A stretch of 20,150 nucleotides of DNA from Candidatus Omnitrophota bacterium (lineage in GTDB: Bacteria; Omnitrophota; Gorgyraeia; Gygaellales; JAHJCI01), in assembly GCA_016783355.1 (NCBI GenBank), contig JADHWR010000017.1, positions 1-20,150 of the forward strand, written 5' to 3'. The translations under genes were made by a program, and so were the position numbers. Positions 1-12,300 of the stretch are shown here, piece by piece; position 1 is the stretch's first letter; every line of letters begins with the position of its first letter. The notes below the pieces were generated by a model. The model was not told where the DNA came from. It saw only the letters and a program-made list of their open reading frames with translations, and did no database searches.

Positions 1-375
1 TCCACAGAAATCTATTATGCCTTTCTCTATGCCTCTTACCCCATATCGTTTTAATGTAATAACAAGTTTCTCAGAGAATCTTTCCCAATTAGGTACCGGA
101 TATAAAGACTCTATATCTATATCGCTTATCTCATCTAAAGGAATCCATCCATCTTTATCTGCCAGATAACGACAACTACCCAATACTTTTACACGAGCTA
201 TCTTCTCAAACGAATTCACATTTAACCAACGCTTTCCATCTTTAAAAACAAACAGCCAGGAGATGCCTTCATGTACCAAAAATCTCTTAGCTTCCTTTTT
301 TTGCTCAGAGGTAGGTCTTGCACCGAGGCCTTTAAGAATAGGTTCAACAATTTTTCTCTGAGGCGGACTTAAATC
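1..375 (-). other. Unassigned C-terminal part of the visible chain
   Basis: Residues 6592-6716 begin with the helix QRKIVEPILKGLGARP, followed by short strands (ISWLFVFKDGKRWLNV, KVLGSCRYLADKDGWIPLDEI) and a helix ERFSEKLVITLKRYG. The region looks like a small alpha/beta domain paired with the winged helix before it. The chain continues beyond base 1. No family was recognised. Confidence 0.5.
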
Positions 376-3300
376 AGTTGCTCTAAATATTGCCTCTTTA
401 CCTCTTCCTTTCTTTTCCACAAGTTCAAGACAAACTAATGTTCCCAAATCCCGCTTTATGGTACTTATTGATAAACCGGTTACTTCGGCTATTTCTCCTA
501 GTAACACCCACTTGCCTTTGAATCTCTCACTTTGTAGTAGGTTACAAACCGCATAAGGTGAACCTGCTGGAAAGGTATCTTTGTTCGAAAGCCGATTTCC
601 AGAGGCATCTTTTATCTCTGTGTGGCCTGAGACAGAACGAGGATTGTTACTATCTCCGACGCATTTGCCGGGGGCAGATTTCCGATTGGGTTGGAAAATG
701 GTTCCCGATTGATTTGGGAAACGGTTCCTAGACTTAGAACTGTACCTTGTTTCAATCTTCTTTAATAAGGAGGTTACATCGATTCTTTCTCTAACAGGTG
801 GTAATCTATGGGGATTAGGTAACCATTCTTTCCATCTTCGCGAAATGTTTCTAAGAAATTTCTTATCTGCGGGAGAGATGATGCCTGATAATTCTCTTCT
901 GTATTCATCGTCTGAGAAAATATTCTGTATATATTCTGCTACTGTTCGAATTCCTTCGGTATCACTTCTACCTTCTACATCTCCAAGGCAGGCTATTATA
1001 AAGGAAATGTAATCTTCGGTTGTAAATTTTTCATCTGATAAATTTACTCTTGCAATGTAACCTCCACGCAAAAATTCTGCAGTATTATCACTATTTGACA
1101 AGCGTATTTGACCGGCGTGTTTAGGAAAGGGGTGTTTAGATTTGAGGTAGAAAGAAATCTTAGAGAATGCTAAGGAAGGATAAAGGAGTACTACGACTAA
1201 ACCCGTCAAAGGAGGGGCCTTGGCTTGAGTATAGACAAGTATCGTCTCTCTATTCCTTAACACCTCGGCATAGATGAGTGCGCACAAGGCAAGAGTTAGA
1301 TTTAGCATTGGAGCAGGTTCAAAAGCAGAACCATGAGCAAAGGAGAGAAATAGGAAGGTATTTGGCTTGTTGAGATGTTCTTCTGCGCGACTTATAAACT
1401 CCCTTCCGCTGTCTCTATCTCCCCTTGCCTTTGCTACAGCTTCTACTGCTAATTTTGCATATGAAGGTTTAATATTTGGTTTTATAAACGCATAGAAGTT
1501 CCTAAGGTCTCCTTCTTTGGCTAAATTCTCTAAGGCCTTCCTGCAGGTGTGGTAAAAATCATCTTGCTTTGTATAGTCAGCCGCATTCCTTATAATTACA
1601 GGTATTGCCCCTTTTATATCTAAAAGTCCGAGGAACTTTATGGCAGCCGTCTTATAATCTGGAATGTAAGGGCCTTTTTTCACATCAGCCAATCGCATAA
1701 AGGTATCTTTAGCTGGCCCAATTATCTCTTTGGGGCCTGCACGAATATCTATCCACAATATCCAAGTAAGTGACAGAAGAACGTCAGGGTCATCTGTAAA
1801 ATAGTCCGTAACAGCCTCTAAAAAATTACTGTTCCTTAGAAGCGACCTATGTTCTGAAAACATATCCTCTATTTTCTCTTGTTTCCTCTTTTCTGTATCT
1901 GAACTACCTATGCTATAAGCAAGCTTAGCAAATTTATCCAGAGCACCGTTATACTCCGCGTTGCATCTGGTTTTGAGGAAAATACGCTCTTTGGCATTAT
2001 TTATTCTCTTTTCACCAATTCCTTCTATCAACAAAAGTTGTTCTACTTTCTCAAACCTCTTAGAGAATCTTTTCTCTCTTGCATTGATAATTCTTTGTCT
2101 CAGGGTCTTATTAAATCCCAGGATTTTTAAGATCCTGTCTTCTTCATCGGTAGCAACATTTATAATTTGGAGCAGCTCTGCATCTATCTCGTAATCAGAA
2201 GCTTGAGTCAGTGTTAGTCTGCACTGGCCTTTTGCAATTCTATGAGCGGCTCTACCAAACTGGGCCACCACTTCCTCAACTGCGGGCTTTAAGGTTTTGC
2301 GCGAACCTCCAGGAATGTCAACAATAATTACCCCTTCTTTTACTCTTCTATTTAACACTTTGGATATATCTAAAATTATATTCAAGGATACATCATTTCC
2401 TTCCAAGAAATCCAAAGTTTCTCTGGCAATCTCATTAATCGGCGGAAGAGGCTTCATCAATTTATTCCTGTACTTATTCATCAATTCTTTCAGCTTATTT
2501 TCCAATAGATCATTCCTGCTGGCGACAAAGTCTTCAATATTTATTTCTTGTCCTGAAAGGTATTGCCTTATGGCTGGCTGAACTAAATGTGTGCCGACAA
2601 ACTCTGCTCTTGTTGAATATCGATTAACTATTTTTCTGACTATCTTATCTGCTCCTTCTTCCCCATCAACCGTATAAATGAATAACTTACTGCCGTACTC
2701 TTCGTCTCCCATACTGGTAACCAGCCTCAGACTTACTTTAAATCTTTCCTCATCTATCTCTCTTTTAACTGCAGCTATGATTTCATCTTCCCATTGTTCA
2801 GTAAATACGTTCACTGCAACTATTTTCTGCTGTCCAAAACGGAAACCTGGATAGTCCTTACGATCCCAGTCCCGCTCTTTGAAAGGTTCTTTTCCTGTCA
2901 AATAGGCAATATTTCTCTTATTTTTCCAGAACTTTCTTACCTTTTCCCAATCTATCTTTCCTGACTTATCAACAAAACCAGCAATCAGGGCTAATTCTTT
3001 CACTGTCTCACAGTCTATCCACTTACCAATCCAAGAACGAAGGTCATCGGTATCTGAGCGAATTGCTGCGATTATCCCCCGGGCAATATGTTTAGGCGGG
3101 GTTATTTCGTACCTCTTGTATAACCTTCCCAGGATAGTACAAGTGGAACCTACCTCGGGAGTCACAATTGATGACTTTTCCAGGGGTTGTGGTGCACTTT
3201 TCTCCTGCGAATGGTGGTCAAAAATCCTGCGGCATTTAAATTTATTCAACAATGGTATCTCGGGTTTATTATGGTCGAGTAAATCGTAGAGGATTAATTC

Positions 3301-6300
3301 CTTAAGTCCTCTATCCTCGGCTATCTTGGTAAGATATCCTTCTATCTCTGACCAATAGAGTAAATCTTTTTTATCAATATGGCAGTCATCACTTAGATAT
3401 TTCTTTGTCTCTTTATCGATTTCGCCCGGGTGGCCGGGAACTACAGGGATAAATATAATGTCCTCTCTCTTTGATTTTGTTAATTCAGTCTCAAGGTAAT
3501 ACCAGGCAAGCAAAGAAGCTATTGCATCCAGTTCAGGCCTCAGATGAGGAACCCCTAAGACAGCGACTTTATTATCAACTCTTAGCTTTTCTGGATTTGC
3601 TAAATAGTATCTAGCCTCTTCTTTGATTTTGCTAAGCTTGCGCTTCAAAGAGAGGTCTTCTACAAAAGGTGAACCTCTTATTCCATCTAATTGGACGTCT
3701 ATTAAAAATCGAGATGTCCTCTTAGTTATTTCCTGTAAAAGGCGGCTCAAATATTCTTTGAGGTCTTTCACAATATCCTGGATACGGTCTTCCTTTATAT
3801 GTCTGAAATAATCCATATCCCAATCAGTATTTTTCTCCTTTCTAGAACCCGCAACAGAAATTAAATAAGGATTGGGAATAAAAAATGCTCCGATTATTGC
3901 CTTAATTAGTTCCTTCCGATCTAAAGCCATGCATGAATCCATGCTTTGAGGAAGTTCAAAATATGCCCAATTTGCTCTTTTACTAAAAGCCTTTACGTTC
4001 ATAAGTTGCCTTAAATATGGAGGCGCATATCTTGCTCTACTTACCTGCCAACCTACATTCCATGGCTCTCTCTTAGAATTTATCTCGGTAGTAATTCGCC
4101 GATATATCTTTTCTAGTTTAGCTGAAGAATGAATCTCCTTATCAGGAAGTCCATGTTGATAGATAATAGGAAATACAAACTTCCTGTGCGCTGAGATGAA
4201 ACAAGTCTGTGGGAAATCCCTCATTGCCTCTTCAACCATTAATTCTTCCTGAGAAGGCACAGATTTCATTTTTCTTATTTCTTCAAGCATCTTTTGAAAA
4301 TCTACCTTGGCAGCAGCGATTTTATCCTTCACCTTTATATTCAAATATTCTCTAATCATTGTTCCGGCAAGCCCTTGCCCTTCTTGAAATCCTTTCTCAT
4401 ATAAAACTAAGATTTCACCAAGGTCTCTTTTGATATCACGAATAATCTCTAATAACAGCTTCCCAAATGCCCGATTTTCTTCTATTGAATAACTCTGTAG
4501 AATCTTTATACCTTGTTTCATTGCTTCGGCTGCATTCATTATGTGTTTATATGCTTCCAAGGAATATCCTAAAGGTGTATCCTGGAAAGGAATCTCCACA
4601 AACAAGACATCTTCGGGAGCAAAGTGTTCTTCTAGCGCCTGAACTGTTTTATTCATAGGCTCTAATGGAAAATGTTTGTTATAAAAGGCAACTATCTTTG
4701 GTCTATGTTGTCTAATCTTATTCGCTACTTCTGGGGCAAGATAAAATTTTTGTATCCCGACATAATCTTCTAGCTGCTCTACATATTCTCCTGTGAATAT
4801 GCGAGTTAAAGTAGTAATAAACTCTTGCCTTTGCTCATCGTGTAAGTCAAAGTTAGAAAATACTTCCTGAGTAAATCTTAAGTCTATTTCGGTTAGACGA
4901 TGCTCAATCTTGGCAAGGACTGTTGCTTCATGGGTCTTCTTACTCTTTTTTCTTATCTGATCTTCGACTACTCCTGCTATATGACCAAAGGCCTCATGGA
5001 TAAGACTGTCAGCTAACATAAATCCAAGGATTTTTGACTTGATTTCGGTAGAAAATTTTAATTGAGATAAGAAATCCTTTAAGGCGGCGTGATTTATCCA
5101 GGCGAGTTTATTTGCTTTGTGGCTTGCGGAAAGTGTTCTTGAGGCAGGAACAAAGTAATAATCTACGCTTTTCCCTCTTAACCTGGCTAAAACCTTGGGC
5201 AAAAGATTGCCTTCGGGGTCAAAGGATAAAAGCGTCTCTCTAAAGGCCGCTTTGGCTATCTTTAGTTCTTCATCCTCCAGGCCTAGTTTCTCTTGCAGAT
5301 ACTCCCAATACCGCTGGTCTACCTTTAGCACATAACCTGGTTTTCTATTTCCGGTTACCTCTATGGTAGCCTTTAAACTGCCCAATTCTTCTTTGCTTAT
5401 GGGGTCTTTCTCACTAAAGCCGGGCATGCCTTTTTTTAGGTGGATTTGCTGGGAGGAAATAGGAGGATTATTCGCGTCTTTTTTGGAATCAGAACCAGCT
5501 GCGGGAAATACCTTAATGCTCGTGTAATGCCTTTCTCTAGGCGAAAGCAAAACCATATCTTTGAGTTCGTGATTATTGCGCGCATGCATCCATTCCTTTT
5601 TAAAGTCGGATCTTTGCGCAATCTCGGCAATGGCGGCAAGGATCTGCAGGTGAAAAGAATGCATATCCTGAGAACCAACAAGAACAAACATAGTATAGAC
5701 CGGTTCTTCTTCATCCGGGAAAATAATTCCCTTCTTGGAACGAACTAAAATAAGCTCGAGCTTCCCCTTACCATCAACGATAATGTGGGGAACTGCCAGA
5801 CCAGGTCCTACCACAGTGCTCCCCTGTCGTTCTCTTTCATGAAATTTATTTAACAAACTTTCGATGTCAATATCCATTTTCCGGGATAACATATTAGAAA
5901 TCTTATAATATGCCCTCTCCTGCGATAAGGACGTGGGGGAATCAAGCACGGTGCATCTCTCAACAAGACGATCAAATCCATCCCTAATAATACCGTCTCG
6001 CTCCATAAGAATTTCTCTCAATTCATCTTCTAATGCCGCTCTTTTCATCCCTAAGTCTCTGTTGACCATCCCCTCTATCATATGCATTAAAGCTGACTGC
6101 CGTTTTACATTTACTCTACCGTATAACAAATACCAGCCCAAACCAAAGGTTAGAAATGCCGCCGTAACAAGAATTGCAATAGCTCCCATTCCCGCAATGA
6201 GAGCAACATACATTCCAATTCCCAAAATCTGAATCCAGGGATAAAAAGGAGACTTAAACTTAGGGCGGTAGTTGCTTATTTTGCTCTCCCGCATAACGAT

Positions 6301-9300
6301 AACGGAAATAAGGGCAAACATAAACAATAAAATTTTCAGAGTGGAAGCTGCTTTTACTAAATTCTCTATACTGGTAAAAAATATAACGGAAACCATAAAA
6401 GCACTGGTGAAAAGAATTGAAATATGGGGTGTTTTAAATCGTAGGCTTACTTTTTTGAAGATATTTGGCAGGAGATTATCCTTGCTCATGGCAAAGGGAA
6501 AACGCGATGCGGCTAAAATACCCGCGTTGGCAGTAGAAAAAAATGCCAAGAGGGCAGCCACTGCCATTACAATACTGCCTATATGTCCTGAAAAATTGCT
6601 TGCCCCAAGTGAAAGCGGCGTTAAAGAACTCTTGAGTTCAAAAGGATTACTCACCCCTACCGTTACAGTAATAACCAAAAGATAAAGAAGCGTTACTATG
6701 CCAAATGCCAAAAACATTCCTAACGGGATATTACGGCCAGGGTTCTTAACCTCACCCGCAATACTGGCTATTTTTGTTAAGCCGCCAAAGGAAACAAAAC
6801 AAATGCCTGCTGCGGAAAAAACAGCGCCGATACCAAAAGGCACAAAAGGAACAAAAGCTTGCGGTTGAATAAAGAAGCCACCCATTGATACATAGCTAAT
6901 TAAAACAGCTAATAATCCCAAAACCATGTATCTCTGCAATTTTCCTGTATGTTTGGTGCTAATTAAATTAAGTATTGTAAAGAACAAACAACAACCTATA
7001 GCAACAAGCTTAATCTGAGCTTCTGCAATACCTATCCATATAAGTTTTGCAAAAATTCCCATTCCCACAAGAGCAAATGCGCTTTTAAGCGCCAGAGAAA
7101 ACCAGGCAGCAAATCCACCTATCGTTCCTGCGCAAGCACCTAAACTACGCTCTATGAAAAAATAATCCCCTCCGGCTTTAGGCATAGCCGTTGCGAGTTC
7201 AGCCTTGGAAAAAAGGGCGGGTAATACAAAAATGCTGGCTAATAAATAGGAAAGGATTATGGCTGGTCCGGTTTTGCAAAACATCATAGCGGGTAAAATA
7301 AATAAGCCGGAACTAATCATCGCTCCTGAGGCAATACAGAAGGTATCAAGGAGAGTAATCTCTCTTTTTAATTTCTGTATCTTAATATAATCCGCTGAGC
7401 GCTCTACGTATTCCCCTGTGGCTATCTCATTTAAGGCAGCAACAAAATTCTCTCTTTGCGTATCTTTTAATCCAAAGCGAGCAAATACACTTCGGGTGAG
7501 TTCCAGATCTTTTTCAGTCAGGCAGTGTTCAACTCCAGCAAGGATTGTTACCTCACCCGCTTCTTTTAGTTCTTTCTTAAGCTGCTCTTCAACAACTCCA
7601 GCAATATGGCCATATACTTCATGGATTAGGCTCAAGGCCAACATAAATCCGAGTAGCTTTTGTTTAATCTCAGGAGATTTTGATTGAAATAAGAAGTGCT
7701 TTAAGGCGTTATAATTTATCCAGGCAAGTCTGTTTGTCTTCTGGCTTCCGGAGAGGGTTCTTGAGGCAGGAACAAAGTAGTAGCTTAAGCTATGTCCTTT
7801 TAGCCTCTCTAATATCTTTGGTAGAAGATTTCCCTGGGGATTAAAAAATAAAAGCGTCTGTTTAAACGCCTTTTTAACTATTTTTTCTTCTTTACTTTCT
7901 AGTTCAAAGATCTCCTGCAGGTAGTTCCAATAACGCTGGTCCACGCTTAGAGTAAAGCCGGATTTCTTATTCCCAGTCACCTCTACAGTTGCCTTTAGCT
8001 CTCCTAGTTCCTCCTCAGTAAATGGCTCTTTTTCGCTGTAGCCGCGGGTGGTTTCTTTTAGGTAGATTTGCTGATGAAGAGTTCGATGACTATTGTTAGA
8101 ATTGCTTTTAACTCTGATTATCCGTTGAGCTGCCTTTATGGTTCGGCGGAAGAAGTAACGAACAACCAGCATGGGAAATAGTGGCGTAGTGGCTAAAACA
8201 GCTAAAAGATGAACGCGACATCTGCTTTGCAGTTTGATGGAAGCTTTTATAAGAGGGTCATCTAATTTATTAAAGGCCTCCTGGTTGATATATGTAGCGT
8301 GACGGGCAATGGGCTCTTTTTTGGCGCTTTTTTCGAATAAGGCGATTATTTCATTTTCGGAGAGGTCTTTTTTCTCACGACTAATCCGCTGATAGGCATC
8401 CGAAGCCATCACATCAAAAATGGCGTAGCTGATAATGAAGGAGTTAATAGCAATGCAAATAGATGCGGTGATAATACCCCAGCTAATCCAGGGGTTGCCA
8501 ATCAAAGAAGAGGACAGATATGTAAGACCGGCTATGGTTAAAGCAATAAAGCCATCGCGCTTGGCAATGGAAGCAGAGATATCTTTACCCTCTTTCATTA
8601 GAAGATAGAGTTTTTTACCTAAGTTCCATAAATCAGCCAATCGAGCAAGCGACCAGCTAAAGATGGTGCCGGGAGCCTTGATTAACCATCTTTCTGCTGT
8701 TAATAGCTTATTCCCTACTTGTCTCCAAGTAGCAGCTGAGGTAAGCGTACGTTTGGTCTTAACTATGAAGTTCCAGGCTTTCTGTGCAAACCGTATGGCC
8801 TGATTGACGTTGTTGTTGATACCTCTAAATATTCCTCTAATTATGGCCCAACCCAAGCGACAAAGCCCACGTATTATAAGAATGCCTAAAAGCGGTGTGG
8901 TAGCCAATACTCCGATAATATGCAAGGGACACTTTTCATGGATTTTGATGAATTTCTTGATTAGGGGGCTTTCTATTCTATCGAAGGCCTCTTGGTCAAC
9001 AACACCTCTGCCATAACTGGCAATGGGCTCTTTTTTGGCGCGTCTTCTGGCTTCAGCAATTATTTCTTCATCAGAGAGTCTTGTGTCTTGGGTCTTTCTG
9101 ACTCTCTCAAATCCCACATTACGCTTTGCCCCAAAAATAGTCTGGCCAATCACATAACAGTTAATAGTAGTGTAAACAGAGAAACCGATAATACTCCAGC
9201 TAATCCAGGGGTTGCCAATCAAAGAAGAAGCAAAATAGGTTAAGGCAGCTATACCTAAGGCAATCCAACAGTCACGGTAGGCATTGCCGGCAGAGAGGTT

Positions 9301-12300
9301 GTGTAGTTTTAAACCTTCTGAAGATTTATCCTTAGCTTTTTTGAGATATAATTCTACTCTTTTACTACCCGCTTTCTCTAAGGCCGCTTTCGCATTTTTA
9401 CTGACGCCTTCATCAAAATCTCCTCTGGCTTTGACAATGTGTGGGATTGCAAGGTTACCAATTTCTAATATTTTTTTTGCTGTGGATGCAGCGAGAGTAG
9501 GATGTACGTCTTCCAAATTATTTATGACAAATTTTGCCAATTCTATATCAATCAATTGTCCCAAGCCCTTTGTTGCAATTCGACGAGCACGTTTGTCTTT
9601 ATATTTGAGTGCCTGTATAAGGATTAAGGCTGCGGGCCGAGCGTATTTGAATAATATCTTTCCGGCTTGAACCTTGACATGCGAATCTTCATCCTTCAAA
9701 GCTCTTTTAATATGGGGGACCGTGAAATGTCCGGACAAGACCAAGATTTCAAATGACCATAGGCGAACATGTCTGCTTTTATGTCTTAGGCCTCTCATAA
9801 GAGCAAGGGCTGACTGAGGCCACATTTTGCTTAGGATTTTTCTTATCTTCAGACGATCTTGTTTATTTCTGGTTCTTAAAGCATTAACAAGAGGACGGGC
9901 TGCGGGCCGACCAAGCCTTTCTAATTCGTCCCATTTGCGTTTAGCAATAAGGCAGGTAATTTCTTTATCTTGCTCTTTCTGAATCGTAGGTTGGTTTTGT
10001 AGACTACCTAAATCTTTAGCTTCAGATAGACAAATTGGTTCATCTTTGCTTTCAAAGGTTTGGATAGTTGGAGGATTATTAATGTCGCAAGGCAAGCCGG
10101 CAGAGAAAGTGCCACGGGCCGTTTGGGACAACTTCCTCCATTTTCTCACCTGTCTATTTATAAACATTGAAGGCAAAGGGCATAAGTAGGTGTCACGGGC
10201 CTGTAGGTTCAGCCTACTTATAATATCTTCCCTTTGCCTTTTAACTCTTTCTATTAACAATTGCAGCTTAGTCTTGATAGACAAAGTAGGACCTTTATTG
10301 TGTCTGGATAACCATCTGGAAATTTCCCTTATCGCCAGGATTCCTATTCCTCCAGCAATTAACCATAATAGTATTGGCCATCCAGACTTTATAGTCAAAG
10401 CGGTAATGCCATCCATAGCACCACCCATGGCATAGGCAAGATCTGGTATACCAAAAGAGTGAAAGAACATTAGTCCAAAGATCAGAGAAAACAAAAGCTT
10501 AAATTTTATCACTGCCCTATCATCTTTTGCTCTAATTTCGACTCTAAAGTTCTTCTTAGATTTCTCTTCTTTTTCTCCAACTATCTTCGAAACACCTTTT
10601 TCGTACCCTTCAAGAGCATCCTGCATCTGGAGATTTTGCCTTCCTTGCTCAACCATAAACTCAGCTAACCTTCTATTTACATCACCAGGCATTTCTGTTT
10701 GCGCTAATGCCTCAGATACTAAATTAGCAGGCTCAAGAAAATCCAGTATTTCTTCCTTTATCTCTTCTAAAACCCAACCAAGAAAACCTTTTTTCTTTTT
10801 TTCCTCTACTACTATTTCTGGTTCTGGCTTCGGCTGCGGTTTACGCTTTTCCACCACAGGCATTGGTCTGTTATTAATATACGAAAGAAATAATGATGAG
10901 TCTCTTTCAGGACAAGCTTTTTGTTCATCCTTGCTCTTAATCGCTTCTAGCTGTGGCTTATCAATCTCTTCAGCAACAATTTCATGGTCTACTATCGGTT
11001 CTGGAAGATCTATGGGCATGATAGAATGGGTTATTGGCTCAGCCTTTGCTTTATTAACCGCAAACGGAGAAACTAAGCTAAATATATTAATCGCCAAAAT
11101 GACTATCCAATGTGCTGAACGCCTAAGGAGTATTGGCATCTGGCTCCTTTTGGGGCCGGTCAATTTACTATCATCTATACTGCTAAATATCTCCTGTAAT
11201 TCGGCCGTTACACGAGCTATAAAACCGATTGCTCCGTGCTTATCTCGAACTAGATTCCCTTCTATTTTTCTTCTTCTTAGTATTCTTCTGAATCTTCTGC
11301 GTTTATTTATATCGGTATAAATAGTCGTATAGTCATCACCAAACATCTTCTCTCGGATCTCATCAGCTTCTGCACGCATACCCATGATATGCTGGTTGAG
11401 TGCACGGTATAATTCATCTTTTTGTCTTTGTACCTGCGATCTTTTCCAGTGTTCATTATTTGCTTGGCCAACAAACTCCTTTGCCTCTTCAAATATCTTA
11501 TTAACGGCTTCTCTATTGTCTAGTTTATGCTGACCCCCAGCATCAATAGTAATACTACCCAAACATAACGGAAACCACATAAAGCTACTTTCAGCTACAG
11601 TGCTGCCCGGATAGATCGATTTAAAAAGATACGCAAGAGCGCCAAAAATAATTGCCGGAAGAATAGATCTATAATCCTCAAGGAGATTATGGATATAGAG
11701 GCCCATTCTGTCTTTGAAAGTATAATATAGTTTATCTTGCTTAAATTCGATATCTTCAATCGGCTCTTCATCGAAAACAATGTCTATTAGCCCACCATTT
11801 CTTTTATCTACTACATATATCCATTTATTGTTATCGTAGGGCGTGCCGTATACAAGAAATATTAGTCTTTCATTCTTATCAATATATACTTTCTCTACCC
11901 TGCCTCCCGAAGTCATTATCATTGAGACCCCTTCTAAGGAAGATTCTGAAAAAACACGATGCACAATCCTTTTACTCTCTAAGTCGGCAATCACCAAATG
12001 TTCTTGGTCTTCAGATTGACTTTTAGAATAATGATAAAGAATCAGGGCGCTTTTTCCGTCTTCACTTACTTGAAGATAGCGGGGGTAGGCATATTCCAAA
12101 TCTTCGGGAGCAAAAATATCGCCAAAATCTTTTACTAATTCCTTGGTTTTGGTATTAATCAATAGCAACTTATGTCTATTTCGAGAGCTGCTGTTATCCA
12201 CTAAGGCGATTAGGGCGAAATTTCCATTTGCGGTAAAAGCATAAGGTTTGCTTGTATCTGAATTTGTAAGTTTTCTTAAGTAAAGCTTATCCTGTTCATC

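Larger units (their letters stand above)
9961..11700 (-). other. Linker zone with coils, Pro-rich stretch and hydrophobic helices
   Basis: Residues 2817-3396 have no recognised domain. In order: a hydrophobic stretch (SILPAIIFGALAYLF near 11590-11640, then MWFPLCLG), a charged coil (11290-11480), signal-like helix 2, a Pro/Glu/Lys-rich linker (KPQPKPEPEIVVEEKKKK near 10740-10830), an acidic helix, signal-like helix 3, another membrane span (WPILLWLIAGGIGILAI near 10321-10380), a basic coil, and a polar linker (NNPPTIQTF near 10020-10080). It looks like a junction joining separately folding parts. Confidence 0.55.

Noticed and set aside
2491..3570. Naming the DHH domain as family II inorganic pyrophosphatase (ppaC)
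   Set aside because: Motif I is altered and the SRK motif was not found, so only the broader DHH/DHHA2 class is supported.
6272..6685. A plus-strand open frame of 137 codons, the longest stop-to-start frame on that strand
   Set aside because: It lies antisense to the APC permease, whose translation shows clear family motifs. The plus-strand product is low-complexity and Ile/Lys/Ala-rich, with no recognisable motif. The same holds for all other plus-strand frames over about 60 codons.
4981..7623. Naming the HExxxH domains as TldD/PmbA proteases
   Set aside because: Only the short HEA.GH motif is shared. The surrounding sequence and domain length do not match TldD.
8149..9276. Transposon or insertion sequence explaining the B repeats
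   Set aside because: No transposase motif, no terminal inverted repeats and no target duplication. The repeats are in frame and protein-coding.
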